DNA from: Sphingomonas oryzagri
GTDB lineage: Bacteria > Pseudomonadota > Alphaproteobacteria > Sphingomonadales > Sphingomonadaceae
NCBI RefSeq assembly: GCF_029906645.1
Contig: NZ_JARYGZ010000001.1
Coordinates: forward strand, 987,208 to 1,051,207
DNA: 64,000 bases
Direction of reading: 5' to 3'
The notes under the pieces were generated by a model. The model worked only from the letters and a program-made list of their open reading frames with translations. It made no database searches and was not told the origin of the DNA. Both the position numbers and the translations under genes were made by a program. Below are positions 18,250-26,413 of the stretch, piece by piece. The number at the start of each line of letters is the position of its first letter. The stretch's first letter is position 1.

Positions 18250-18669
18250 TCACGCCCCGATCAGATGCGCCGCCACCTCGCGCTGATGAGGCCTGTGGCG
18301 GTGTTCGAACAGGTAGATTCCCTGCCACGTTCCCAGCACCGGTCGCGCGTCACGGACGGGGATCGACAGCTGCACCGACGTCAAAGCGGTGCGTAGATGG
18401 GCCGGCATGTCGTCTGGCCCCTCGTCATCGTGGCGATAGCGGTTCGGGTCTTCGGGCGCGATGGTCGCGAAGTAATCCTGAATGTCCGCCCGCACCTCGG
18501 GCGCCGCATTCTCCTGTATGAGCAGCGACGCCGAGGTGTGACGGCAGAAGAGCGTCAGCAGCCCCTCGGACACGCCCGCATCGCCCACCCATTCCAGCAC
18601 CGCGTCGGTAAATTCGACGAGGCCCTGTCCATGCGTGTCGATGACGAGCGTGCCCGAGGCCTGCCTCAC
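18250..18669 (-). CDS. YjbQ family (UPF0047) protein
   Basis: A 139-residue protein of the YjbQ/UPF0047 family, small beta-rich trimers with reported weak thiamin-phosphate synthase activity. Conserved features are the HTSASLLIQEN segment (about residues 44-54), the ED/D-rich loop followed by MPAHLRTAL, and GTWQGIYLFEHR near the C-terminus. Conserved His and Glu residues probably bind a metal. Its ATG overlaps the stop of the upstream DUF885 gene (ATGA), so the two are likely translated together. Confidence 0.9.
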   Translation of the reverse strand: MRQASGTLVIDTHGQGLVEFTDAVLEWVGDAGVSEGLLTLFCRHTSASLLIQENAAPEVRADIQDYFATIAPEDPNRYRHDDEGPDDMPAHLRTALTSVQLSIPVRDARPVLGTWQGIYLFEHRHRPHQREVAAHLIGA

Positions 18670-20513
18670 GCCCTGGCCGATCCGATATAGCCGTCGATCA
18701 CGCCTTCCAGCAGCTCCAGCGGTACGCCGCCGGTGCGGATCACGACATCGTCATATGCCGCGAGATCGAACTTGGCGCCGAGCGCCGCCTTCGTCTTGTC
18801 GCGCAGGCGGGTGATCTCGTTATGGCCCATCTTGTAGCCGCAGGCCTGACCGGGTGCGGCGCAATAGCGATCGACCTCGCTGGTCGCTGCATTCTCGCCC
18901 TTGCCGCTTTCGGAGGTGAGGAAGCGCACCGCCTGCTCCCGGCTCCAGCCGAGCGCGTGGATGCCGGTATCGACCACCAGGCGGCAGGCGCGGAACTGCT
19001 GCGCCTGCAGATAGCCGATGCGGCTCCACGGATCGTTGTCGTAGAGGCCGCTCTCGTCGATCAGCTGCTCGGCATAGAGCGCCCAGCCCTCGACGAAGGC
19101 GTTGAAGCCGGTGAGCGAGCTGATCGAGGGCACCTCGTCATGATGCTCGGCGAGGTAGGCGAGCTGCCAGGTATGGCCCGGAATACCCTCATGCGCGCAG
19201 AGCGAGGCGATCTGGTATTTCGGCCAGAGCGAGGTGGACTTGAGGTTGATGTAATAGATGGCCGGGCGCGATCCATCGAGCGCGGCGGGGTTCATGTAGC
19301 CGAGGCCGGCACCGTCCTGAATGTCCGGCGGTACGCGCTTCACGATCACGTCCGCCTTCAGGCCCAGCTTGCTGAACTTCGGCATGATCTTGCGGACCAT
19401 CGCGATGCGCTCGTTGCAATAGGCGATCAGGTCGGCGCGGCCCTTGTCGGTATCGGGGTAGAGGAAGCGCGGATCTTTGTTGAGCGCCGTCACGCGCTCG
19501 CCGACCGTGCCCTTGGTCATCCCCTGCGCCTTCAGGATCGCCTCCATCCGCGCTTTGATCTGCTCGTTCTGGTCGAGGCCGATCTGGTGGATCTCCTGCG
19601 GGGTGCGCGTGGTGGTGGTGCCGAGGCGGAGCGCCCAGGCATAATAGGCCTCGCCGTCGGGCAGGCGCTGCACGCCCGCCGTCATCGGCGCGTCGGCGGT
19701 GGAGGCGGCGAAGGCCGTGATCTCGCGATCGAGTGCCGGGTAGACCATGGTCTCCATGATCTTCGCGGCCTTCTCGCCATAACCGGTGAGGCCGAGCTTC
19801 TTGGTCTTCTCGTCGAGGTTAGTGACGAGGGTCTGCTGCGCGGCCGGCGTCGCGCGGAAGCCCTTGAGGATGCCCATCGCGTTGTCGGCGATGAACTTGG
19901 GCGGCACCACGCCGATCGCGGCCTTCTCCTTGAGCTGGACGGTCTCCTGTTCGATCTGGCGCGCGAAGGCGGAGACGCGGGCGAGATAGGCCTCGGCATC
20001 GGCCTTGCTCTTGATGTCGTGGGCGGAGACGAGGAAGTCCGGCACCGATCCGGCCGCGCCGTTCTGCTGGGTCACTTCATAGGGGCCGGTGCCGCCGAAG
20101 AAGCCCGCGCCCGCGCCGCCGCCATATTTGAACTTTGTGCCGTCGATCCCACGCTCAGTCGCGTATTTCACGGTGTCGTAGCGGATCTGTGCGGGCGTGG
20201 AGAGTGCGGCGCGGTCGGTCTTGAGCAGGCGGTCGTGGATCGACTGGATCGTGGCGTCGAACTTCGCCTCCGACGCATCGCTATTCTGAGAAAGCTCGCC
20301 GCGCAGCGCCGCCAGCTTGCCCTTGTCCAGCCCGAGTTGGGTCGCCGTTTCCGGCGTCTGCATCAGGATCTCGTCGGTGAAGCCGTCGAGCTGATCGAAG
20401 AACGCCTTGTCCGCCGGCGTGGCCGCCGCCTCGGCCGTGCCCGGCAGCAGCGAGAGCATGCCGCCGGCAGCCGCGCCCGCGAGCAGTTCGCGGCGACGAA
20501 ATCCCTGATTCAT
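18666..20513 (-). CDS. DUF885 family putative exported metallopeptidase (copy 1)
   Basis: A 615-residue protein of the DUF885 family. The start ATG at 20513 gives a Tat-like signal (RRRELLAG with an Ala/Gly-rich hydrophobic stretch) and has an AGGGAG ribosome site; the open frame further upstream is a shadow. The family motif HEGIPGH is at residues 441-447. It resembles a zinc-binding HExxxxH element, and the C-terminal part adds conserved segments such as the GWALYAEQLIDE stretch. The family is thought to be peptidase-related, but substrates are not established. It is the downstream member of a tandem pair and overlaps yjbQ by 4 bases. Confidence 0.87.
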   Translation of the reverse strand: MNQGFRRRELLAGAAAGGMLSLLPGTAEAAATPADKAFFDQLDGFTDEILMQTPETATQLGLDKGKLAALRGELSQNSDASEAKFDATIQSIHDRLLKTDRAALSTPAQIRYDTVKYATERGIDGTKFKYGGGAGAGFFGGTGPYEVTQQNGAAGSVPDFLVSAHDIKSKADAEAYLARVSAFARQIEQETVQLKEKAAIGVVPPKFIADNAMGILKGFRATPAAQQTLVTNLDEKTKKLGLTGYGEKAAKIMETMVYPALDREITAFAASTADAPMTAGVQRLPDGEAYYAWALRLGTTTTRTPQEIHQIGLDQNEQIKARMEAILKAQGMTKGTVGERVTALNKDPRFLYPDTDKGRADLIAYCNERIAMVRKIMPKFSKLGLKADVIVKRVPPDIQDGAGLGYMNPAALDGSRPAIYYINLKSTSLWPKYQIASLCAHEGIPGHTWQLAYLAEHHDEVPSISSLTGFNAFVEGWALYAEQLIDESGLYDNDPWSRIGYLQAQQFRACRLVVDTGIHALGWSREQAVRFLTSESGKGENAATSEVDRYCAAPGQACGYKMGHNEITRLRDKTKAALGAKFDLAAYDDVVIRTGGVPLELLEGVIDGYIGSARA

Positions 20514-20542
20514 CCTTGATACTCCCTGATATTCTCGTGACG

Positions 20543-22363
20543 TCATGACAGCGTCGTGATCCACTGATCGCCGATCTGCTGAAGGATTTCCAGCGGCACC
20601 CGGCCGTGCGCCAGCACAGCATCGTGGAACGCCTTGATGTCGAAGCGCTGGCCCTGCTTCGCCTTCGCCTTCTCGCGGATGCCGGTGAAGGTGGAGTGGC
20701 CGAGCTTGTAGCTGCAGGCCTGCCCCGGCGTCGCGCAATAGCGTTCCACCTCGCGGGTGGCGAATCCCGGCGCCTCGCCGTCCTGATCGACGAAATACTG
20801 GATCGCCTGCTCGCGGCCCCATTTCAGGTGGTGGATGCCGGTATCGACCACGCAGCGATTGGCGCGGAACAGCTGGAACTTGAGATAGCCCAGCCGCCCG
20901 AGCGGATCATCGTCATACATGCCGATCTCGTCGGCGAGCTGCTCGGCATAGAGCGCCCATCCCTCGCCATAGCCCGAGAAGCCGCCGGTCTTGCGGATCA
21001 GCGGCAGGTTCGTGTTGGAAAGCGCGAGGCCGCCTTCGAGCTGATGGCCCGGCAGGCCCTCATGATAGATCGTCGTGGCGAGGCAGAATTTCGGCCATTC
21101 CGCGCTGTCGTGCAGGTTGAAATAGACGATGCCGGGGCGCGATCCGTCGATCGCCGGCGATTGCGAGAAGGCGGAGGCGGCGCCCGCCTCGGTCTGCGGC
21201 GGCACGCGTCGCACCTCGAACTGGTAGGGCGGCACGCGGCTGAACACCGTGGGCAGCTTGCCCCGGATCGCGTCGAGCCTGCCGTTGCAATAGGCGATCG
21301 CCTGCAGCTTGCCCTCGTCGGTGTTCGGATAGAGCTGGCGCGGATCCTTGTAGAGCGCGGCCATGCGCTCGCCGATCGTGCCCTTGGTGAAGCCCTGCTG
21401 GCGGAGCAGGCCGTCGAGGCGCGAGGAGATCATCTTCGCCTGATCCAGCCCGAACTTGTGTACCTCGTCGGGCGAGAGCGCGGCGGTCGTCGTGGTGCGC
21501 AGCGCGGTGGCGTAATAGGCCTCGCCGTCGCGGAACTTCCACACGCCCGCATCGTGCGTCGCCTTCGCGCGAAGCTGCTTGGCATAGGCGATCTGCCGGT
21601 CGAGCGCAGGGCCGATCTTCTGGTCGTAGATAGCGGCGGCCTGCCTGCCATAATCGTCCCCCAGTCCCTTGGCCGCCGCACGCCTGGCGATCGAGGTGAC
21701 GACGAGGGCATCGGCAGCCGGCACGCGCGTCTTGGTGAGCTGGGTCAGCGTGGTGTCGAGCAGGAAGTCCGGCGGGATCACGCCGAGGCCGGCGTCGTGC
21801 TTCATGCGCGCGGTGTTGTCGTCGATCTGTTTGCCGAAGGCCTCCAGCCGTGACAGATAGGCGTCCGCATCAGCCTTGGTCTCGATCTTGTGCTTGGTGT
21901 CGAGGAAGTCCGGCACGTCCTGATAGGCGCCGGTCAGCTGGCTGACCGCGTAGGGCGAGGGGCCGAAGGACGAACCGCCGAAATCGAAGCTCTGCACGGC
22001 GGCGGCCGATTTCTGCGTGTAGAGCACCGTGTCGTAGTCGATGCGGTCATTCTCCGAGAGTGCGCCGCGATCGATCTTCGCCAGTGCCGCGAGGTTCGAT
22101 TGCGTGAGCGCACGCGATGCGGCGCGGCCCGCGTCGCTCTGGTCGGAGAGCTTGCCCCGCAGATCCGCGTTCGCGCCCTTGTCGAGCCCGAGCTGGGTCG
22201 CGCCTTCCGGGCGCAGCCGCAGGCCCGCCGTGAACATCCGGTCGAACAATGCACGCAGCTCGGGCGAGGGAGCGGCACTGGTCGCGGCCCGTGCCCAGCC
22301 GGGCAGCATCGCAGCGGCGCCCGCCGCGGTTGAGGTGAGCAGAAACGCACGGCGGTCGATCAT
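20543..22363 (-). CDS. DUF885 family putative exported metallopeptidase (copy 2)
   Basis: A 606-residue paralog of the next gene downstream, from which it is separated by 29 bases. The start ATG at 22363 gives a Tat signal peptide (DRRAFLLTSTAAGAAAML, cleavage near ARA) and has an AAGGGG ribosome site. HEGLPGH is at residues 434-440, and GWALYAEQLADEIG matches the same segment in copy 1. Similarity runs over the whole length (for example the ATQLGLDKG segment and the RxxPPQ-like regions), so this is an old tandem duplication. Function is inferred from the family only. Confidence 0.87.
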   Translation of the reverse strand: MIDRRAFLLTSTAAGAAAMLPGWARAATSAAPSPELRALFDRMFTAGLRLRPEGATQLGLDKGANADLRGKLSDQSDAGRAASRALTQSNLAALAKIDRGALSENDRIDYDTVLYTQKSAAAVQSFDFGGSSFGPSPYAVSQLTGAYQDVPDFLDTKHKIETKADADAYLSRLEAFGKQIDDNTARMKHDAGLGVIPPDFLLDTTLTQLTKTRVPAADALVVTSIARRAAAKGLGDDYGRQAAAIYDQKIGPALDRQIAYAKQLRAKATHDAGVWKFRDGEAYYATALRTTTTAALSPDEVHKFGLDQAKMISSRLDGLLRQQGFTKGTIGERMAALYKDPRQLYPNTDEGKLQAIAYCNGRLDAIRGKLPTVFSRVPPYQFEVRRVPPQTEAGAASAFSQSPAIDGSRPGIVYFNLHDSAEWPKFCLATTIYHEGLPGHQLEGGLALSNTNLPLIRKTGGFSGYGEGWALYAEQLADEIGMYDDDPLGRLGYLKFQLFRANRCVVDTGIHHLKWGREQAIQYFVDQDGEAPGFATREVERYCATPGQACSYKLGHSTFTGIREKAKAKQGQRFDIKAFHDAVLAHGRVPLEILQQIGDQWITTLS

Positions 22364-22431
22364 GTGATGCCCCTTGATCCGCCCCCCGGCGGGGCGGAAG
22401 CTAGGCCGGGGCAGGGGCCGTGCGCAAGCGC

Positions 22432-22902
22432 TTATCCCCGGAGCGGTGGCTGCTTTTCCACGGCGAGGCGCACCGTGGCGATCGCGCCCTCGGCCTCCTT
22501 CACCTCCTTCATGATCGCGGCGCGGTCGCGGTGATCGAGGAAGGTGCCGGCCTCCAGCGAAGCCACCACCACCTGCATGACGTCGATCGCCTCGCGCACC
22601 GACGCGGCGACGGCCTGCCGGATGCTGACCGCCTCGTCCAGCAGACCGTCGGCCTTCTTGGCAAGCACGTAACCGCTGTCGTCGGCGAAGAACTGGAGCA
22701 GCCGCTGGTCGGGAATGATCGCGATGAGCTGGCGGATCTCTTCGGCGCGGAAGCGCGTGCGACTGGTCAGCCGCCCGTGCAGCGTTGCGTAGGTGAGGCC
22801 GAGCTTCTCCGCCGCATCCTCCAGCGAGATCAGCTTCTCGACCACCAGCAGCTGGTAGGCGAGCATCGCGAACCCGCAATGCCTGTGCGTCTCGACCGTC
22901 AT
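22432..22902 (-). CDS. CII/CP76-like DNA-binding regulator
   Basis: A 156-residue protein from the ATG at 22902. Its N-terminal half has the shape of the phage regulatory CII (CP76) family: a helix ([20 protein letters not shown]), a helix-turn-helix-like [18 protein letters not shown], then [28 protein letters not shown]. The C-terminal half is helical and acidic. There are no phage structural or integrase genes nearby, so this looks like a chromosomal member of the family. It sits 68 bases upstream of the DUF885 pair in the same direction and may regulate them, but that is inference. The family call is moderate. Confidence 0.6.
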   Translation of the reverse strand: MTVETHRHCGFAMLAYQLLVVEKLISLEDAAEKLGLTYATLHGRLTSRTRFRAEEIRQLIAIIPDQRLLQFFADDSGYVLAKKADGLLDEAVSIRQAVAASVREAIDVMQVVVASLEAGTFLDHRDRAAIMKEVKEAEGAIATVRLAVEKQPPLRG

Positions 22903-22997
22903 GCAAATCGTCCCCTGATCCCTTGGCGCTAGGGACCAAGCCGCGCGACGCTTGTCAAATAGGGAAATGCCCAATGGGGGAATGCCGGCCGGCAAAG

Positions 22998-23074
<77 letters not shown>

Positions 23075-23125
23075 ACGGCGCCGTCCCTACGGATGGCGTT
23101 CGGCCGGGTCAATCGCGTTGCTGGG

Positions 23126-23392
23126 TTACCAGCGTCGCGCCTGCATTTGCTGGACCTGGATCCGCTCCTGAAGATCGGCGATCTGCCACTGCCTTGCCGT
23201 CATGCACCTGTCGTTCCGGCAGATGAGTGGCTCTTGCGGCTTCTTCGCTTTTTTCGGCTTGGCGGAATCCGCCGCCGACTGCGCCGGAGGTGTCGCAACC
23301 TGCGGTGCGATGTCCTGAACGTCATTCTGCGCTGCCAGTTGGAACGGCGCCACCAGCGCAATGCCGGCAAACATGACCCAGACCCGCTTCAT
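23126..23392 (-). CDS. Small exported protein with CMTxxQW motif
   Basis: An 88-residue protein from the ATG at 23392; a TTG two codons upstream is an alternative start. Residues 1-20 form a signal peptide ending AAQ. The mature protein has a Lys-rich middle (KPKKAKKP) and a C-terminal [17 protein letters not shown] segment. The pattern of a Cys, a short gap, then CMTxxQW recurs in small exported proteins that I associate with sphingomonads. The two cysteines could form a disulfide. Function is unknown. Confidence 0.65.
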   Translation of the reverse strand: MKRVWVMFAGIALVAPFQLAAQNDVQDIAPQVATPPAQSAADSAKPKKAKKPQEPLICRNDRCMTARQWQIADLQERIQVQQMQARRW

Positions 23393-23473
23393 CGCCAATG
23401 CCCCCGAACCGCTCCAACGATCCGCAGGAATGCTCTTCCTCCGGGCAAGTCAAGGCAGGCGCCGATCCGCCGC

Positions 23474-23508
23474 AAAGAAAACGGGCGCCTCCACATGGGA
23501 AGCGCCCG
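23474..23508 (-). terminator. Rho-independent terminator
   Basis: On the minus strand a 7-bp stem CGGGCGC / GCGCCCG (23502-23508 and 23482-23488) with a 13-base loop is followed directly by TTTTCTTT. It lies about 50 bases past the stop of the small lipoprotein gene and is the best intrinsic terminator in the window. Confidence 0.8.
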
Positions 23509-23555
23509 CTTATCGGCAGGACCGCCGCACGGATGCGCGGCGGCGACAGGCCGGA

Positions 23556-23840
23556 TTACTTCTTGGCGGCGTTGTCGATCGCGTCCGCCTTGTTTTCGGC
23601 GTCCGACTTCACCGCATCGGCCGAATTGTGCGCGGCGTCGGCAGCGTTATCGAGTTCGTTGGCGGCCATGGCGTTCGACGAATTGTCGGCAGCGGCCGAC
23701 AGCATGTCGCCCTGGTTGTCGAGAGCGGCGGCGGCGTTGTCACCGGCGTTGGCGACCGCATCGGCCTGGTTGGTGCTGTGGCCGCAAGCCGCGAGGCTCA
23801 TCAAACCGGCGGCGGCGAACACGAAGGCGATCTTCTTCAT
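23556..23840 (-). CDS. Small Ala/Asn/Asp-rich lipoprotein
   Basis: A 94-residue lipoprotein. The ATG at 23840 has an AGGGAG ribosome site. The signal sequence MKKIAFVFAAAGLMSLAAC has a lipobox (LAAC, Cys19). The mature part is almost entirely Ala, Asn, Asp and Ser with short repeated blocks of the type DNAADA, NSADAV and KADAIDNAA. This predicts a long amphipathic helix, in the manner of entericidin-like or LEA-like stress lipoproteins. A good terminator follows. No defined function; an envelope stress role would be a guess. Confidence 0.8.
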   Translation of the reverse strand: MKKIAFVFAAAGLMSLAACGHSTNQADAVANAGDNAAAALDNQGDMLSAAADNSSNAMAANELDNAADAAHNSADAVKSDAENKADAIDNAAKK

Positions 23841-24058
23841 TTCGGGCAGCTCCCTAATTACTCGAGCACTTTTCTGTCTTCGGGCGCGGCAGCCGCCGTC
23901 CCCGGCGAGACGGCATAGCGCGCGCAAAGCACCGGTCAACGCCTCAGATGGGGTGTTTTGTTCCATCCGTCGCATAAGTTCGCGACCGCAACAAATTTTT
24001 GTGCAACCATGTTCCGGTTCAGACATTGAGCGGGTGAGGGGCGAACTGCGCATAGACT

Positions 24059-24082
24059 AACATCCATGCTTTTCAGGATGTT
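24059..24082 (+). promoter_or_regulatory. Inverted repeat ahead of the glycosyltransferase start
   Basis: AACATCC (24059-24065) and GGATGTT (24076-24082) form a perfect 7-bp inverted repeat with a 10-base centre, ending one base before a possible GTG start and 18 bases before the preferred ATG. It may be an operator or an RNA hairpin controlling translation. Confidence 0.35.
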
Positions 24083-24100
24083 GTGCGACGCGCGAACGGG

Positions 24101-26389
24101 ATGTCGATGATGGACTCAGCAAACGGGCCGGACGTTCGCAAGGTTGCCCTGATCGGCAACAACCCGCCTCGATTGTGTGGCATCGCAACATTCACGCGGG
24201 ATGTCCGCAACGGGCTGCTCGATGCCTTTCCCGACCTCACGATCGACGTCTACGCGATGAACGATCGGAGTGCCCACCATGTCTATCCCGATGAAGTGGT
24301 CTGCTCGATCGATCAGGATGATCTGTCGAGCTATGCGCGCGCCGCCCATCGGATCAACGCGAGCGGCGCCGATGTGGTCTGCGTACAGCATGAATATGGC
24401 ATATTCGGCGGCGCGGCGGGCGCACACCTGCTGAAGTTGCTCGATCGGGTAACGGCGCCGGTGGTCGTGACGCTTCACACCGTGCTGGAGCAGCCAACGC
24501 CCGAGCAACGCGCCGTGATGGAAGCGTTGGCACGTCGTGCTTCCACGCTGATCGTGATGGCGGAGAAAGGGCGTCGCATTCTGCAGGATGTCCACGGGAT
24601 CGCGGAGGATCGTATCGCGGTCGTTCCCCATGGCGCGCCGGATCGCGCGATGGGCGATGGCGAGGCGATGAAGCGTCGGTTCCGCTGTGACGGTCGTAAA
24701 GTGCTGCTGACGTTCGGCCTGCTCTCGCCCAACAAGGGCATCGAAACGATGATCCGCGCGATGCCGACGATCGCGGCGCGGCATCCGGACGCGCTCTACG
24801 TCGTCCTGGGCGCGACTCACCCCCATCTCGTCGCGCACGAGGGCGAAGCCTATCGCGAGCGGTTGATGGCGCTGGCCGACGAACTTGGCGTATCCAGGCA
24901 CGTCCGTTTTATCGATGGCTTCGTCGAGCAGCCTCGACTGCTCGATTTCATCGCGGCAGCCGACGTCTATGTGACGCCCTATCTCAACGAGCAGCAGATC
25001 ACCTCGGGCACGCTGAGCTATGCGGTGGCGCTGGGCAAACCTGTTGTCTCGACTCCCTATTGGCACGCGGCCGAACTTCTGGCCGGGGGGGTAGGCATGT
25101 TGGTCCCGTTCGGTGACAGCAGCGCGTTCGCCGCGCGGATCATCGAACTGCTCGATCGGCCCGAAACGCTGGACGAGATGAGCCGCCGCGCTTGGTCGGT
25201 CGGTCGGTCGATGACCTGGCCGGCGATCGCGCGGGCCTATGTCGCGATCTTCGAGGAGGCGGTGCGGTCGCAGCCCGCACGACTGTTTCCGGGGGTGGAG
25301 CGCAACACCGATCCCGTCCCGCCGCGTCTGGGAGCCGTCGAGCGACTGAGCGATGGCGTCGGCATCATCCAGCATTCGATCTTCTCGGTGCCGGATCGCA
25401 CCCATGGCTATTGCGTCGATGACAATTGCCGCGCGCTGATGCTGATGCACCGGATCGACGGGCCGGACAGCGTGCGCGCCGACGAACTGGCCGCCATCTA
25501 TGCCGCCTTCGTGCAACATGCCTGGAATGGTCAGCGTGGCCGCTTCCGCAACTTCATGGCGTTCGATCGGGCCTGGCTGGAGGAGGAAGGATCCGAGGAC
25601 AGCTTCGGCCGCACCCTCTGGTCGCTGGGCGACACGGCGGCGCGGGCGCGAAGCCATGAACTGCGCCGCTGGGCCTCGCACCTGTTCGATCAGGTCGCGC
25701 CGCACGTCCGCTCGCTCGGCTCGCCTCGTACCTGGGCCTTCGCCATGATCGCGGCCGACGCCATGCTGGAAGCGCATCCGGGGCACGAACTGGCGGTGGC
25801 TTTGCTGCGCGATCTGGGCGCACGTCTGCACGCCCGGCTCGCCGAGGCGCGGTTGCCGGGCTGGGAGTGGTTCGAGGCGGTGCTCGCGTACGACAATGCC
25901 CGGCTGCCCGAGGCGCTGCTGCGTGCCGGCCGCCGCCTCGACGATCCGGTCATGCGCGCAGAAGGGCTGGCGACGCTCGCCTGGCTCGATGCCCAGCAGA
26001 GCAACGACGACGGGCAGTTCCGCGCCATCGGGACGGACAGTTTCGGGCGCGAATATATGCCGCCGCTGCCGTTCGACCAGCAACCGGTCGAGGCGTGGGC
26101 GTCGATTGATGCCGCGCGCATCGCGCACGAGATCACCGGCGAACTGCGCTGGGAGGAAATGGCGCGCAAGGCCTATGCCTGGTATCTCGGTGCCAATGAC
26201 GTCGGCCTGCCGCTCGGCTCGGTGATCGATGGCGGTTGCTTCGATGGGCTGATGAGCGACCGGGTTAATCTCAATCAGGGGGCTGAATCCGTTCTCGCCT
26301 TCCAATTTGCCTGTTGCGCGATGCGTGAAATGGCGGAAAAGGCCGAAGCTGAAGGTTCTGGTACGAAGGCCGGCATCGTCGCCTCCTGA
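24101..26389 (+). CDS. Glycosyltransferase family 4 fused to an alpha/alpha-barrel-like C-terminal domain
   Basis: A 762-residue protein (ATG at 24101; a GTG at 24083 in frame is an alternative). Residues 1 to about 400 are a GT-B glycosyltransferase of family 4. The acceptor half opens with GNNPPRLCGIATFTRDV, and the nucleotide-sugar half contains LLTFGLLSPNKGIE, FIDGFVEQPRLLDFIAAADVYVTPYLN and the SGTLSYAVALGKPVV segment. Residues from about 400 onward form a separate helical domain rich in Trp, Arg and Asp (CVDDNCRALML, LWSLGDTAARAR, DGQFRAIG) that looks like an (alpha/alpha)6 toroid. A GH130 gene follows 24 bases downstream. A mannose-based glycan is a reasonable guess because of that partner. 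No signal peptide; cytoplasmic. Confidence 0.82.
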   Translation: MSMMDSANGPDVRKVALIGNNPPRLCGIATFTRDVRNGLLDAFPDLTIDVYAMNDRSAHHVYPDEVVCSIDQDDLSSYARAAHRINASGADVVCVQHEYGIFGGAAGAHLLKLLDRVTAPVVVTLHTVLEQPTPEQRAVMEALARRASTLIVMAEKGRRILQDVHGIAEDRIAVVPHGAPDRAMGDGEAMKRRFRCDGRKVLLTFGLLSPNKGIETMIRAMPTIAARHPDALYVVLGATHPHLVAHEGEAYRERLMALADELGVSRHVRFIDGFVEQPRLLDFIAAADVYVTPYLNEQQITSGTLSYAVALGKPVVSTPYWHAAELLAGGVGMLVPFGDSSAFAARIIELLDRPETLDEMSRRAWSVGRSMTWPAIARAYVAIFEEAVRSQPARLFPGVERNTDPVPPRLGAVERLSDGVGIIQHSIFSVPDRTHGYCVDDNCRALMLMHRIDGPDSVRADELAAIYAAFVQHAWNGQRGRFRNFMAFDRAWLEEEGSEDSFGRTLWSLGDTAARARSHELRRWASHLFDQVAPHVRSLGSPRTWAFAMIAADAMLEAHPGHELAVALLRDLGARLHARLAEARLPGWEWFEAVLAYDNARLPEALLRAGRRLDDPVMRAEGLATLAWLDAQQSNDDGQFRAIGTDSFGREYMPPLPFDQQPVEAWASIDAARIAHEITGELRWEEMARKAYAWYLGANDVGLPLGSVIDGGCFDGLMSDRVNLNQGAESVLAFQFACCAMREMAEKAEAEGSGTKAGIVAS

Positions 26390-26413
26390 TCCGCAGGGGG
26401 CGCTTCGCCGGGG

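Noticed and set aside
18822-20519. 565-codon open frame antisense to the first DUF885 gene
   Set aside because: Leu/Glu/Arg-rich shadow of a real gene with signal peptide and HEGIPGH motif on the other strand.
22432-22902. Prophage remnant, suggested by the CII-like regulator and neighbouring tRNA-Pro
   Set aside because: No integrase, structural, lysis or replication gene and no att-like direct repeat of the tRNA end was seen in the surrounding 20 kb.
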